A DNA stretch of 64,000 nucleotides from Mycobacterium gastri (GTDB lineage Bacteria > Actinomycetota > Actinomycetes > Mycobacteriales > Mycobacteriaceae), in contig NZ_LQOX01000153.1 in the NCBI RefSeq assembly GCF_002102175.1, positions 43,036 through 107,035 of the forward strand. Reading direction: 5' to 3'. Under the pieces are notes generated by a model, which ran no database searches, was not told where the DNA came from, and was given only the letters and a program-made list of their open reading frames with translations. Both the position numbers and the translations under genes were made by a program. This document shows, piece after piece, positions 34,953 to 42,668 of the stretch (within the stretch, counting starts at the first letter, position 1; each line of letters opens with the position of its first letter).

Positions 34953-35103
34953 CGGAGACGGCCTGACGAGCTGAAGTAGTGATGTTCGGGTAGACGCAAC
35001 CGGCGCGGGCGTAGGCGTCGCCGGGCGCGCTGCGTCCGAAGAGATCCCGCACTGGTAGCGCTGCGGTCAGCACCGCAGTGCCGATCTCGTCGCCTGCGTG
35101 TGG
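34945..35103 (-). pseudogene. Short coding-like tail overlapping the mbtC start (possible gene remnant)
   Basis: An open frame of 52 codons between stops at 35104-35106 and 34945-34947 uses GC-ending codons throughout and reads like real protein, including the block LTAALPVRDLFGRSAPGDAY. Its stop sits inside the mbtC start region in the way coupled genes do in this operon. There is a stop directly upstream and no good start codon or ribosome site. It could be the surviving 3' end of a lost upstream gene of the cluster. I do not recognise the family. Confidence 0.3.
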
Positions 35104-36054
35104 TCACGCCATCTAGGCAGGCCACTAGCGGGGCCGTCTCCCCAGGCCCGGCGCGCGGCGACCGATCGTCGGACGTCGCATCCAGCATCGCCGCACTTCA
35201 CTGGGCCAAGTCCGGCCGAGCCATAGGTCCGCCCGTACCCATGCTGGTACCGGCCGAACCTAGGGCAACCCAGGTGCAATGCCACCATCGCCACCTCCCG
35301 CCCAACGATCAGTTCCGAATATTCATCTGTTGGCCGGCCGGCAGATCGGCTGGCGATACAACGCCGACGAGCCACCCACCGGCCGAAGTTCTGAAGTGCT
35401 AGCACGAAGTACCTGAAGTGCTAGCACTATGCGATCAGCTCATAAGCTGACCGTCCAGACCCGGATACCCGCCGCTGCCAGCCGGTAAACACGCAGCTGA
35501 GAGGGCACTGCGGCGGTATATGGACGACCCCGATGAACGGACGTTCACCGCCGCGCCCGCCACCCGTGCGCAACCATGTGCGCAACATCGTGCGGCGCAT
35601 CCCGGTCATCGCCGTCGCCGACGCCGAGATGGCCTGTCGCGGGCGATCATGAGGACCCGCTATTTCGTTACCCCCGTCATGGTTTCGACTGCGTCTGTAC
35701 AGGGAATCGCAGTGAATGTGTTCGAGCGGCTCGGCAGGCAGCAGTTGGCGCGGATTGGGTCCGGGTCGGTGTTGGTCGCACCGACCGCCTTCGAAGCCGA
35801 TGACGCCGATGACGCCGATGACCATAGCGACTGCGCGGTGCTGCCGCGGGCCCGCGACGAATCCAACCCGGGCCGCAGCGGCCACCGTCGACGCCGAATC
35901 AGACGCCTAATCGGACGGAGCCGTCGCGAGTCGAGCTGGACACCCGGAACACACCAGAGCGCAGACAACCAAGGAGGACCCGGTCAAGAACAGCCGGGCC
36001 GCCACCAAGCGATGCCCCACCCGGCACCCCCTGACGATCGATGAAAGGACATAC
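35104..36054. promoter_or_regulatory. Divergent control region between mbtC and the thioesterase gene
   Basis: About 950 bp without a supported gene separate the minus-strand NRPS operon from the plus-strand thioesterase. Candidate control elements are at 35391-35449 (listed separately). Two short open stretches, 35533-35652 and 35649 onward, have coding-like composition but no family match and no support. Three GATGACGCC direct repeats lie at about 35797-35823. An AAAGGA ribosome site lies five bases before ATG 36055. Confidence 0.45.
35391..35449. promoter_or_regulatory. Tandem GTGCTAGCAC palindromes, probable operator
   Basis: The 15-bp word ctgaagtgctagcac occurs twice, at 35391-35405 and 35413-35427, exactly 22 bp apart (two helical turns). 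Each contains the perfect palindrome GTGCTAGCAC. A third inverted repeat, TCAGCT-CATA-AGCTGA, follows at 35434-35449. This phasing suits cooperative binding of two dimers. The site lies between the divergent NRPS and thioesterase transcripts. Confidence 0.6.
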
Positions 36055-36795
36055 ATGTCAACAACATTCGCGCCCTGGATCAAACGCGTGCCGGGGCCGG
36101 ACCGTCAACCTCGCCGCGGCGCTATCGTGGTGTTCCCGCACGCCGGAGCGGCAGCCACCAGCTATCGGAAATTAGCGACGGCCCTGGCCGCCGGCGGCGA
36201 CACGTTCATCGTCCAGTACCCGCAGCGGGCCGAGCGGCTGAACCATCCTGCGCCCAGAGATATCCACGACCTGGCCCGGGGATTGTTCCATGCGGGCCCC
36301 TGGCACCGGGCGGCGCCGCTGCGGCTGTTCGGGCACAGCATGGGCGCGGTGGTCGCTTTCGAGTTCGCCCGGATCGCCGAACAGCGCGGCATCGCGGTGC
36401 GCAAGCTGTGGGTGTCGGCCGGCCCGGTGCCATCGGCTGTCGCGGACCTGCCCCAGCTGCCGACCAGTGACCCGGAACTGCTTGCCGACCTTGCCAACAT
36501 GGGCGGGACCGACCCTCGGTTATTGGCCGACGAGGAGTTCGCTGCGCTGCTGACCAATGCGGCGCGGTGCGACTATGAGGCGCTCAACCGGTACGGCTGC
36601 GGCTGCAGTGTGCGGATTCGCGCCGATATCCACGTCATCGGCGCCCGGGATGACAATCGCGTCGATGCCGGGTCACTGCACCGGTGGGCCAACCACACCC
36701 GCGGCAAATTCACGTTGTCGTTTTTCGACGGCGGGCACTTCTACATCAACGATCACACCAACACCGTCGCCAACCGGGTCGTGACCAATGTCTGA
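36055..36795 (+). CDS. Type II thioesterase of the NRPS locus (MbtT-like)
   Basis: This 246-residue alpha/beta hydrolase of the GrsT/type II thioesterase family has VVFPHAGAAATSYR near residue 25, the nucleophile elbow GHSMGAVVAFEFAR near residue 94, and the catalytic His in GGHFYIND near the end. Type II thioesterases clear wrong acyl groups from carrier proteins of assembly lines, and one (MbtT) accompanies mycobactin genes in other mycobacteria. It is divergent from the NRPS operon across a possible shared operator. Whether it releases the product or only edits is not visible. Confidence 0.85.
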   Translation: MSTTFAPWIKRVPGPDRQPRRGAIVVFPHAGAAATSYRKLATALAAGGDTFIVQYPQRAERLNHPAPRDIHDLARGLFHAGPWHRAAPLRLFGHSMGAVVAFEFARIAEQRGIAVRKLWVSAGPVPSAVADLPQLPTSDPELLADLANMGGTDPRLLADEEFAALLTNAARCDYEALNRYGCGCSVRIRADIHVIGARDDNRVDAGSLHRWANHTRGKFTLSFFDGGHFYINDHTNTVANRVVTNV

Positions 36796-36954
36796 GATCG
36801 CGTTTGGCCCGCATTGGCAAAGCATGGGAAACGGATCCCGGTGGCCATCGCCGGCAAGGCGGTCGGGGGGCGCGCGGCGCCGGCATTGACCCGTTGACCG
36901 TGGGTGCGGGTGTTTGCCCGGCGACACAACTCGCAATCGATCGGAGGCCGACAA

Positions 36955-38376
36955 GTGCCAGTCCAGATACGGCCGGCGCGAGCGCTGCAGACACTCCGGA
37001 AAGGCAATGCGCCCATCGGCGAAGTACCGCCGGACAATCAGCTGTCGTCCATGGACCACGCCATGTTCACGCTGCTGCGCTCCATGGACCGGGTTGCCGT
37101 CGTCCAGTGTGTGTGGGTATACGAACATCCCGTCGACTTCGAGGCACTGAAACGCTTCCACCACAACCTCGGCTATGGATTGCTGGGACGGCGCATCGAG
37201 CGTTCGCCACTGCCGTTCGCCCGCCATCGTTGGGTCTGCGACCGGGGGCCGGCGGAGATGGACGTGGCCGAGCGTCCGCGTCCGCGCGGCGAACTCAGCG
37301 ACTGGATCGACGAACGCGCCCAGGAGCCGATCGATCCCGAGCGGGGGCCCGCCTGGCGCCTCGGTGTCCTTCCGCTGACGGACGGCTCGACGGCGGTCAG
37401 CCTGGTGGCGTCGCACTGCCTGATCGACGGGCTGGGGATGGGCCTCGCGGTCGCCGAGGCGGCCATCGGCAAGACGCGCGACCTGGGCTATCCGCCGCCG
37501 CATTCCCGCACCCGGCTGCGGGCGCTGGCCCAGGACGCCCGCCAAACCGTGCGGGGCGCGCCCGAGGTTGGCCGGGCCCTTGCCGGGGCGGCGAGAGCGG
37601 CCCGTCGTCGCCGCCAAGAGCAGGCGCCTGCGTCGACACCGTCGCGGTCCGTCGCCGCCGGGAGCGGCTGCGGCGACGAACGTGTCGTGGTGCCGGCTAT
37701 CGCCATCCACGTCGATCTGGATCAGTGGGATGAGCGCGCCGACGCCCTTGGCGGAACCAGTCACCACCTGGCCGCTGGATTCGCGGCGAAACTCGGCGAG
37801 CGGATGGGGCGCCGACGCTCCGGTGACGGCGCCGTCACCTTGCAGATCCCGCTCAGCGATCGGTCCGAACACGACACCCGGGCCAACACGCTGTCGTTTG
37901 TGAGCGTGAGTGTCGACCCCAGCCGGGTAACGACCAACTTGTCGCCAACCCGCGCGGCCATCAAGCAGGTGTTCAATACCTTGCGCGAAACCCCGGACGT
38001 GGCATCGCCGATGCTTCCGCTTGCCCCGCTGGTGTCGTTCGTCCCGAAGCGGGCGCTCAAACGGCTGGCCGAAGCCACGTTCGGCTATGACGATCTGCCC
38101 GTGGCGTGTTCGAGTCTCGGCGATCTGGCCGCCGTGGCGGCCTGCCCGGACGGAACCGAAGCCGAATACGCGTTCGGCGGTGGTGTGATCCAACGGGTTA
38201 TGCGGGAGCATCTCGAGCGCCACGGCGAACTATCGCTGGTGTTCGTGCGGATCAGCGGCAAGATGTGCATCACCGTCGTCGCCTACCAGGCCGGTGAGGT
38301 CTGCTCCAAGCCCCAATTGCGTGAGCTGGCGGCACGCACCCTGGCCGAGTTCGACCTCAGTGGGGTGATCGAGTAA
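36955..38376 (+). CDS. WS/DGAT-like acyltransferase or free condensation-type enzyme
   Basis: This 473-residue protein is of the wax-ester synthase/diacylglycerol acyltransferase-like superfamily, with the HxxxDG motif in ASHCLIDGLGMG and a C-terminal NTLSFVSVSVD region. It starts LSSMDHAMFTLL after a short basic leader, as in this family. GTG 36955 has GGAGG eight bases upstream and is preferred over ATG-type starts at 36904. Such enzymes join acyl-CoA to an alcohol or amine and are related to NRPS condensation domains. Its place beside the thioesterase suggests it acylates or condenses the NRPS product, but an unrelated lipid role is possible. Confidence 0.75.
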   Translation: MPVQIRPARALQTLRKGNAPIGEVPPDNQLSSMDHAMFTLLRSMDRVAVVQCVWVYEHPVDFEALKRFHHNLGYGLLGRRIERSPLPFARHRWVCDRGPAEMDVAERPRPRGELSDWIDERAQEPIDPERGPAWRLGVLPLTDGSTAVSLVASHCLIDGLGMGLAVAEAAIGKTRDLGYPPPHSRTRLRALAQDARQTVRGAPEVGRALAGAARAARRRRQEQAPASTPSRSVAAGSGCGDERVVVPAIAIHVDLDQWDERADALGGTSHHLAAGFAAKLGERMGRRRSGDGAVTLQIPLSDRSEHDTRANTLSFVSVSVDPSRVTTNLSPTRAAIKQVFNTLRETPDVASPMLPLAPLVSFVPKRALKRLAEATFGYDDLPVACSSLGDLAAVAACPDGTEAEYAFGGGVIQRVMREHLERHGELSLVFVRISGKMCITVVAYQAGEVCSKPQLRELAARTLAEFDLSGVIE

Positions 38377-38409
38377 CCGCGATCCGCTGTCGCGCATAGC
38401 AAACTCATG

Positions 38410-38427
38410 AAAACTGTCAACTGTTTT
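38410..38427. promoter_or_regulatory. Imperfect 18-bp palindrome upstream of the P450 gene
   Basis: AAAACTGTCAACTGTTTT matches its own reverse complement at 14 of 18 positions and lies about 100 bp before the P450 start. It stands out as the most AT-rich point nearby. It is a candidate operator. Confidence 0.4.
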
Positions 38428-38511
38428 GGACGGATTCTGGCGGGTATCCCTCGTTCATGACCCTCGCGCTAGCCGCCGGCCTCGCGATCACCGTCTCGCA
38501 TGGTTGCCGAG

Positions 38512-39873
38512 ATGAGTGAACCCGTCGGGCGCCCCGGCGCTGCCGGCCCGGCGATCACGACGACCAGGTTGCCGCCGGCACCACCGCGGATAATCCCCAA
38601 GGGACTGCAGGGCATCGCGTTCGTAGCGGCGCGGCGGTGGGCCACCGAGCAGCTCGCACGTCGCTACGGCGGTGCGTTTCGGCTCGATGTTCCGGTGTTC
38701 GGACGCCTGGTCGTCGTGGCCGACCCCAGGTTGGCCAAAAAGGTGTTCACCAGCACGACAGACGAACTCGGCGCCATTCAGCCGAACTTGAGCCGGCTGT
38801 TGGGCTCGGGTTCGGTATTCGGGCTCGACGGCGAAGAGCACCGCAGGCGCCGAAAGCTGCTGGCGCATCCCTTCCGTGCCAGCAACATGAGGAATTACGA
38901 GCGGATCGTCGAGCAGGAGACACTGCGGGAAATCGCCGACTGGCCCGACGGCACGGCCTTCCCCACGCTGCCGGCGATGAAGCGCATCACCCTCAACGTG
39001 ATCTTGCGCGCCGTGTTCGGCGCCGAGGGAGACGACTTCGACGAGCTGCGCCAGGTCATCGTGCCGTGGGCGAAGTGGGGTTCACGATTGTCGACGCTGC
39101 CCCTGCCCAACCGAACCTATGGTCGCTACACCCCGTGGGGCCGGCTAGCGGAATGGCGGGGCAAGTACGACACGATCATCGACAGAATCATCGACAAATC
39201 CCAATCGGGCGCCCAATCGGGCTCGGAGTTGGAGGACCGCGCCGACATCCTCTCGCTGATGCTGCGCAGCGCATACGACGATGGCTCACCCATGTCGCGA
39301 GAGGACGTCCGGGACGATCTGCTCACTCTTCTGGTCGCCGGACACGAGACCACCGCAACCACCTTGGCCTGGGTGTTCGAACGGCTGACCCGCCAGCCCG
39401 AGGTGTTGTCGGCGCTCGTCGAGGAGGCCGACACCGACGACAACGAGCTGCGCCATGCGGCGATCTACGAGGTGCAGCGCACCAGGTCGGTGATCGACTT
39501 CTCCGGTCGCCGGGTGCGGGCGCCGTCGTTCGAGTTGGGGGAGTACATCATTCCGGAGGGTTATTCCATCGTCGTCAGCATTTCGCGCTGCCATGCCGAC
39601 GCCGGTACGTTCCCAGATCCTGATCGCTTCGATCCGCAACGCTATATCGAGGGGAAACCGTCGCCCTTTGCCTGGGTGCCGTTCGGGGGCGGAACCCGGC
39701 GCTGTGCGGGGGCCGCGTTCGCCAAGATGGAAATGAACGTGGTGCTGCGAACCATCTTGCGCCACTTGACCATCGAAACCACCACGGCACCGCCGGAGAA
39801 GATTCGGGCGGGCGGCCTCGGCTTCCTGCCGAAAGACGGCGGGCGGGTCGTCGTGCACCACATCAGGCGCTGA
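38512..39873 (+). CDS. Cytochrome P450, CYP138-like
   Basis: This P450 of about 453 residues has the I-helix oxygen-binding motif AGHETTATTLAW (near residue 275), the heme loop FGGGTRRCAGAAF with its Cys ligand (near 395), and the PFRASNMRNYE region. The sequence is close, from memory, to M. tuberculosis CYP138 (Rv0136): QPNLSRLLGSGSVFGLDG, TPWGRLAEWR and SPFAWVPFGGGTRRC. The start could be ATG 38500 or 38512. In M. tuberculosis CYP138 lies elsewhere, so this is a moved or extra copy. It may tailor the NRPS product, but that is only suggested by position. Confidence 0.85.
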   Translation: MSEPVGRPGAAGPAITTTRLPPAPPRIIPKGLQGIAFVAARRWATEQLARRYGGAFRLDVPVFGRLVVVADPRLAKKVFTSTTDELGAIQPNLSRLLGSGSVFGLDGEEHRRRRKLLAHPFRASNMRNYERIVEQETLREIADWPDGTAFPTLPAMKRITLNVILRAVFGAEGDDFDELRQVIVPWAKWGSRLSTLPLPNRTYGRYTPWGRLAEWRGKYDTIIDRIIDKSQSGAQSGSELEDRADILSLMLRSAYDDGSPMSREDVRDDLLTLLVAGHETTATTLAWVFERLTRQPEVLSALVEEADTDDNELRHAAIYEVQRTRSVIDFSGRRVRAPSFELGEYIIPEGYSIVVSISRCHADAGTFPDPDRFDPQRYIEGKPSPFAWVPFGGGTRRCAGAAFAKMEMNVVLRTILRHLTIETTTAPPEKIRAGGLGFLPKDGGRVVVHHIRR

Positions 39874-40068
39874 ACAGTCGGGCCGGTGCGGTCCACGCAT
39901 CCCGGCCGGTGCGAGCACCGGGTGCATCGGAGCCGCGCCCGGGCGCATCGGACCTGCGACAGGCTGCCCCGGGGCGGCCGACGCTATAGCGGGTCCGCCA
40001 AACGTCCCGGCGAGCGAAAGGCCAAGGGCGCAGAGGACATCCGCCGACAAGGTGCGAATGGTTGACAT
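39874..40068 (-). pseudogene. Signal-peptide-coding fragment, possible truncated secreted protein
   Basis: From ATG 40068 the minus strand encodes a clear secretion signal: MSTIRT, a hydrophobic run (LCALGLSLAGTFGGPAI) and an ASA-APG cleavage site, then a Pro/Met-rich stretch. A GAAGGG site lies upstream. The frame has no stop before it runs through the opposite strand of the P450 gene, where it loses protein-like character. It may be the 5' remnant of a small exported-protein gene whose 3' end was lost when the P450 segment arrived. Confidence 0.3.
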
Positions 40069-40245
40069 GCCGAACGCCCTTCGGTTCGGGGTGAGGACGA
40101 GCCGGCGCCTCAGCTTGCTGCGCAACGGGTTTCGTTGGGCTAGGTAACGATCCGCGAGCTCAGAACGGACTTGCTCAGCATGTTGGCAGTAAATTCACGG
40201 CGCTGGAACGGAATCCGGTCGGCTTCGTGGCTTATCGTCATCGCC

Positions 40246-41607
40246 GTGTATGGAACCGCGGAGGCGGCCAGCGGCGCGGTGGTCGGTATCGGGACGAGTG
40301 AGCCCGGCCCGCTGGTAACACCGATGAAAAGGGTGGCGCTCGCCTGCGTCGTCGGCTCAGCGGTCGAATACTACGACTTCTACATCTACGGCACCGCGGC
40401 CGCGCTGGTGTTTCCCTCGGTGTTCTATCCCGGTCTCGGCCCTGCGATGGCCACCGTCGCCTCGATGGGGACATTCGCCACGGCGTTTCTGTCGCGGCCG
40501 CTCGGTGCGGCGGTGTTCGGACATTTCGGGGACCGACTGGGCCGTAAGAAGACCCTGCTCGCCACGTTGCTGATCATGGCCGTGTCGACGGTCACCGTCG
40601 GCGTGGTGCCCGGGACCGCCACCATCGGGGTGCTAGCTCCGCTGATTCTGATACTGCTGCGCCTGCTGCAGGGTTTCGCCGTCGGCGGTGAATGGGCCGG
40701 ATCGGCGCTGTTGAGTGCCGAGTCCGCGCCCGCGCACAAACGCGGCTATTACGGGATGTTCACCGCGCTCGGCGGTGGCATCGCACTGGTGCTGAGCGGC
40801 CTTACCTTTCTGGGCGTGAACTACACCGTCGGAGCAGACAGCTCCGCATTCATGCAGTGGGGATGGCGTATCCCGTTCCTGCTGAGCGCACTGTTGATCG
40901 TCGTCGGTTTGTATGTGCGCCTCAAGATCGGGGAGACCCCGGTCTTCGCCGGCGAGATGGCCAAGGCCGACGCTGGTGACGCAACCGGTAGCCCCGCGCC
41001 GTTGGCCGAAGTGCTGCGCCGGCAGCGCCGCGAGGTCGCGCTGGCTGCGGGCAGTGTACTCGGGGCCTTCGGCTACCTGTATCTGGCCAGCACCTACCTT
41101 CCCTCCTACGCGCAAACCCGGCTGGGCTATTCCCGCGACTTCATCCTGCTGGTCGGGGTGCTGGGCGGGCTGACCTGCATCGTGTTCGTGTCGACGACGG
41201 CGACGCTGTGCGACCGGTTCGGGCGCCGGCGCCTCATGCTGGTCGGGTGGGCAGCGGGCCTCCCGTGGTCGCTAGTGGTGATGCCGCTGATCGATTCCGG
41301 CAATCGCACCTGGTTCGCAGTCGCAATCCTGGGCGTCTACGGCATCGCGGCGGCTGGTATCGGACCCGTCGTCGCGCTGATCCCCGAACTGTTCGCCACC
41401 CGCTACCGCTACACCGGCACCGCCCTGGCGATCAACCTCGCCGGCATTGCCGGGGGCGCGCTGCCGCCATTGGTCGCCGGCACCCTCGCGGTCGTCTACG
41501 GCAGCTGGGCCGTCGGCCTGATGATGGCCGCTCTGGTGGCGGTCAGCCTGGTTTGCACCTACCTGCTTCCCGAAACCACGGGCACCGCGTTCGGCTCGCT
41601 TATTTGA
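40246..41607 (+). CDS. MFS transporter, metabolite:H+ symporter type (Rv1200-like)
   Basis: This membrane protein of about 453 residues has twelve predicted hydrophobic segments and the major facilitator signatures DRLGRKK between helices 2 and 3 and DRFGRRR between helices 8 and 9. The helix 4-5 region has RLLQGFAVGGEWAGSALLSAESAP, typical of the metabolite:H+ symporter family (proline/betaine, dicarboxylate, alpha-ketoglutarate). The start is uncertain: GTG 40246 fits best, but ATG-like starts from 40171 are open. In M. tuberculosis Rv1200 directly precedes dapD on the opposite strand, as here. The substrate is unknown. Confidence 0.85.
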   Translation: MYGTAEAASGAVVGIGTSEPGPLVTPMKRVALACVVGSAVEYYDFYIYGTAAALVFPSVFYPGLGPAMATVASMGTFATAFLSRPLGAAVFGHFGDRLGRKKTLLATLLIMAVSTVTVGVVPGTATIGVLAPLILILLRLLQGFAVGGEWAGSALLSAESAPAHKRGYYGMFTALGGGIALVLSGLTFLGVNYTVGADSSAFMQWGWRIPFLLSALLIVVGLYVRLKIGETPVFAGEMAKADAGDATGSPAPLAEVLRRQRREVALAAGSVLGAFGYLYLASTYLPSYAQTRLGYSRDFILLVGVLGGLTCIVFVSTTATLCDRFGRRRLMLVGWAAGLPWSLVVMPLIDSGNRTWFAVAILGVYGIAAAGIGPVVALIPELFATRYRYTGTALAINLAGIAGGALPPLVAGTLAVVYGSWAVGLMMAALVAVSLVCTYLLPETTGTAFGSLI

Positions 41608-41610
41608 GGG

Positions 41611-42555
41611 TTAGTTGGCGTGCAGATCCTCGTTGAGTGCGATGCCTTCCCGGTCGCGGGCTACCACCTCGACGGCCCCGGTCACCGAATTGCGGCGGAA
41701 CAGCAGATTCCCCTGGCCGGAAAGCTCGCGTGCCTTCACGGTGCTGCCGTCCGCCATGCTGACCTTAGTGCCGGCGGTGAGGTAGAGGCCGGCCTCCACC
41801 ACGCAGTCGTCGCCCAGGGAGATGCCCAGCCCGGCGTTGGCGCCGAGCAGGCAGCGTCTGCCGATCGAAATGACCTCAGTGCCACCGCCGGACAGGGTCC
41901 CCATGATCGACGCGCCACCGCCGATGTCGGAGCCGTCGCCCACTACCACGCCCGCCGAGATGCGGCCCTCGACCATTGAGGCGCCCAGGGTTCCGGCGTT
42001 GTAGTTGACGAAGCCCTCGTGCATCACGGTGGTGCCCGGCGCCAGGTGGGCCCCCAGCCGCACCCGGTCGGCATCGGCGATGCGCACCCCGGTGGGCAGG
42101 ACGTAGTCGACCATCCGCGGGAACTTGTCGACACCATAGACCGTGACCGGTCCATGGCGGCGCAGCCGTGCCCGCACCTCTTCGAACCCCTCGATGGCGC
42201 ACGGTCCGCGACTGGTCCACACCACATTGGTCAACACCCCGAATAAGCCGCCGGCGTTCAGCCCGTGCGGCGCCACCAGCCGGTGCGACAGCAGATGGAG
42301 CCGAAGGTAGGCGTCGTAGGCGTCGGCGGCGGCATCGTCCAGCGAGCCGATGACGGTGCGGACCGCGACGACTTCGGTGCCGCGATCGTCGTCGCGGCCG
42401 ACCAGTGCGACCAGGTCGGGGGGAATGTCGGACAGGGCCAGTCGGGAGGTTCCGCTGCTATCCGATTGCGTCAGCTCCGGTGCGGGGAACCAGGTGTCGA
42501 GGACCGATCCGTCCGCGGCGAGGGTCGCCAAGCCGATGCCTGCTGCTCCAGTCAC
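41611..42555 (-). CDS. dapD: Tetrahydrodipicolinate N-succinyltransferase
   Basis: This 314-residue protein catalyses transfer of succinyl from succinyl-CoA to tetrahydrodipicolinate in diaminopimelate and lysine synthesis. The C-terminal half is a left-handed beta-helix of hexapeptide repeats (ISAGVVVGDGSDIGGGASIMGTLSGGG and GRRCLLGANAGLGISLGDDCVVEAGLYL). Sequence and length match DapD (Rv1201c). GTG 42555 gives the family N-terminus VTGAAGIGLATLAADG. It is convergent with the MFS gene (3-bp gap) and divergent from dapE, with a large hairpin between them. Confidence 0.95.
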   Translation of the reverse strand: MTGAAGIGLATLAADGSVLDTWFPAPELTQSDSSGTSRLALSDIPPDLVALVGRDDDRGTEVVAVRTVIGSLDDAAADAYDAYLRLHLLSHRLVAPHGLNAGGLFGVLTNVVWTSRGPCAIEGFEEVRARLRRHGPVTVYGVDKFPRMVDYVLPTGVRIADADRVRLGAHLAPGTTVMHEGFVNYNAGTLGASMVEGRISAGVVVGDGSDIGGGASIMGTLSGGGTEVISIGRRCLLGANAGLGISLGDDCVVEAGLYLTAGTKVSMADGSTVKARELSGQGNLLFRRNSVTGAVEVVARDREGIALNEDLHAN

Positions 42556-42578
42556 GCCTCGACACGCTACTTGCTGGC

Positions 42579-42638
42579 GCGAGCAGACATAGAATCGCAT
42601 CCCGGGGTGCCCGGGAGTGCGATTCCGTGTCTGCTCGC
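42579..42638. repeat. 60-bp nested hairpin between dapD and dapE
   Basis: Two 21-base arms (42579-42599 and 42618-42638) pair at 19 of 21 positions. The 18-base loop contains a second stem, TCCCGGG/CCCGGGA around GTG. The arms carry the words GCGAGCAGACA and TGTCTGCTCGC. It lies in the 113-bp spacer between divergent dapD (start 42555) and dapE (start 42669), so it must overlap or abut their promoters. It looks like a copy of a dispersed mycobacterial small palindromic repeat. Confidence 0.85.
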
Positions 42639-42668
42639 CGCAAGGGGTGACCCACTACCCTGGTCGCT

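Noticed and set aside
35255..35273. Possible IdeR (iron box) site upstream of mbtC
   Set aside because: Only 10 of 19 bases match the consensus by eye, too weak to claim iron control.
35391..35427. Resemblance of the TAGCAC...GTGCTA pair to a CIRCE (HrcA) element
   Set aside because: Outer bases and spacing (about 8 instead of 9) differ, and no heat-shock gene is near.
35520..36044. Open frame of 174 codons upstream of the thioesterase
   Set aside because: Arg/His/Pro-rich low-complexity product with no family features; typical of a chance frame in GC-rich DNA.
39286..40125. Full-length 279-codon minus-strand frame with a signal peptide
   Set aside because: Most of it is antisense to the P450 gene and lacks protein-like character; only the 5' signal-peptide part was kept as a possible remnant.
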